This document shows, one piece after another, positions 6,395-6,598 of a stretch of 6,598 nt of DNA; within the stretch, counting starts at the first letter, position 1, and every line of letters starts with the position of its first letter. Under the pieces are notes generated by a model that saw only the letters and a program-made list of their open reading frames with translations, had not been told where the DNA came from and ran no database searches. The stretch is from the NCBI GenBank assembly GCA_031276475.1, contig JAISMZ010000157.1, forward strand, positions 1-6,598, read 5' to 3'. The position numbers were made by a program, and so were the translations under genes. The DNA is from Coriobacteriales bacterium (GTDB taxonomy: Bacteria > Actinomycetota > Coriobacteriia > Coriobacteriales > UBA8131).

Positions 6395-6598
6395 CTATTC
6401 GCCGGTCTTCACAATCCAAAACCGGTAACGGCCGTCGCGAAAAACCGTACGACCGATTATAGCGGTAGTCGCAAAACCGCGCTCGGCATGACGTTTATCG
6501 CACTGCCCCATAACGCCTGTCACCGTGCCAATCTGACAGTTGCGGATGAGACCGAGGTCCAACTTATGCGATAATCTTCTCTCAGGAAGTACCAAAAG
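6395..6598 (-). CDS. Possible C-terminal end of an unrecognised protein (open to window edge)
   Basis: This minus frame is open from the right edge of the window to TAG at 6397-6395, 67 codons, ending 22 bases before the ahcY start. The second half reads GFATTAIIGRTVFRDGRYRF and ends WIVKTGE, which looks protein-like. The first part uses codons rare for this genome (AGA AGA TTA). I recognise no family. It could be the end of an upstream operon gene, a small protein from the internal ATG at about 6520, or a chance open frame over the ahcY leader. The perfect TATAAT inside it argues mildly for the last. Confidence 0.25.
   Translation of the reverse strand, partial: LLVLPERRLSHKLDLGLIRNCQIGTVTGVMGQCDKRHAERGFATTAIIGRTVFRDGRYRFWIVKTGE
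6402..6425 (-). other. Hairpin in the ahcY leader
   Basis: On the minus strand CCGGTTTT and AAGACCGG can pair over eight base pairs (one G-U) around an eight-base loop, about 30 bases before the ahcY start. I compared the leader by eye with the SAH riboswitch consensus and did not see its conserved segments. The hairpin has no T-run after it. A regulatory role is speculative. Confidence 0.3.
6456..6461 (-). promoter_or_regulatory. Candidate -10 box for the ahcY-rimO-pgsA/cinA operon
   Basis: A perfect TATAAT is present on the minus strand, about 85 bases before the ahcY start. At the right distance upstream I see only GAGCGC, not a recognisable -35 box, and there is no TG extension. It could be a weak or activator-dependent promoter, or chance. 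It is the only promoter-like element I found ahead of this operon in the window. Confidence 0.35.

Noticed and set aside
6373..6598. SAH or SAM riboswitch upstream of ahcY
   Set aside because: The conserved segments of the SAH riboswitch were not found by eye. A covariance-model search would be decisive but cannot be run here.

Overview
The window reads as a chromosomal segment of a GC-rich bacterium, most likely an actinobacterium. Coriobacteriia-like is my best guess from gene content and the Gram-positive type of LexA box; this is an inference, not a database result. It holds five intact genes in two convergent groups, plus the tail of an insertion sequence at the left edge.

Left edge (1-204): the last 58 codons of an IS3-family transposase, followed by what looks like the right terminal inverted repeat. 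Positions 205-593 carry no convincing gene. A strong-looking promoter at 594-622 (TTGACA, 17-base spacer, TATCCT) has a perfect LexA/SOS box in its spacer and drives recA (669-1724). recX follows and overlaps or directly abuts recA. These two genes are the recombination and SOS effector and its modulator.

Right part, minus strand: ahcY (S-adenosylhomocysteine hydrolase), rimO (ribosomal protein S12 methylthiotransferase) and one gene encoding a phosphatidylglycerophosphate synthase (PgsA) fused to a CinA C-terminal/PncC amidohydrolase domain. Gaps of 4 and 3 bases between them indicate one operon. RimO consumes S-adenosylmethionine and releases S-adenosylhomocysteine, which AhcY would remove. 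The third gene joins phospholipid synthesis to NMN salvage. The pgsA-cinA end collides tail to tail with recX, with 31 bases of coding overlap that contain a perfect 8-bp hairpin.

The most unusual features are: (1) the PgsA-CinA fusion; (2) two Ala/Gly-rich in-frame insertions in RimO, one built from six GEV-type repeats, lengthening it to 527 residues; (3) a repeat-rich, oddly framed RecX N-terminal region that may hide a one-base indel; (4) the convergent arrangement of recA-recX against rimO-pgsA-cinA, genes that usually run in one direction in related bacteria, with an IS element at the outer border. I see no CRISPR array, tRNA, rRNA or defence locus. The window is mostly housekeeping genes with unusual architecture rather than a new system.
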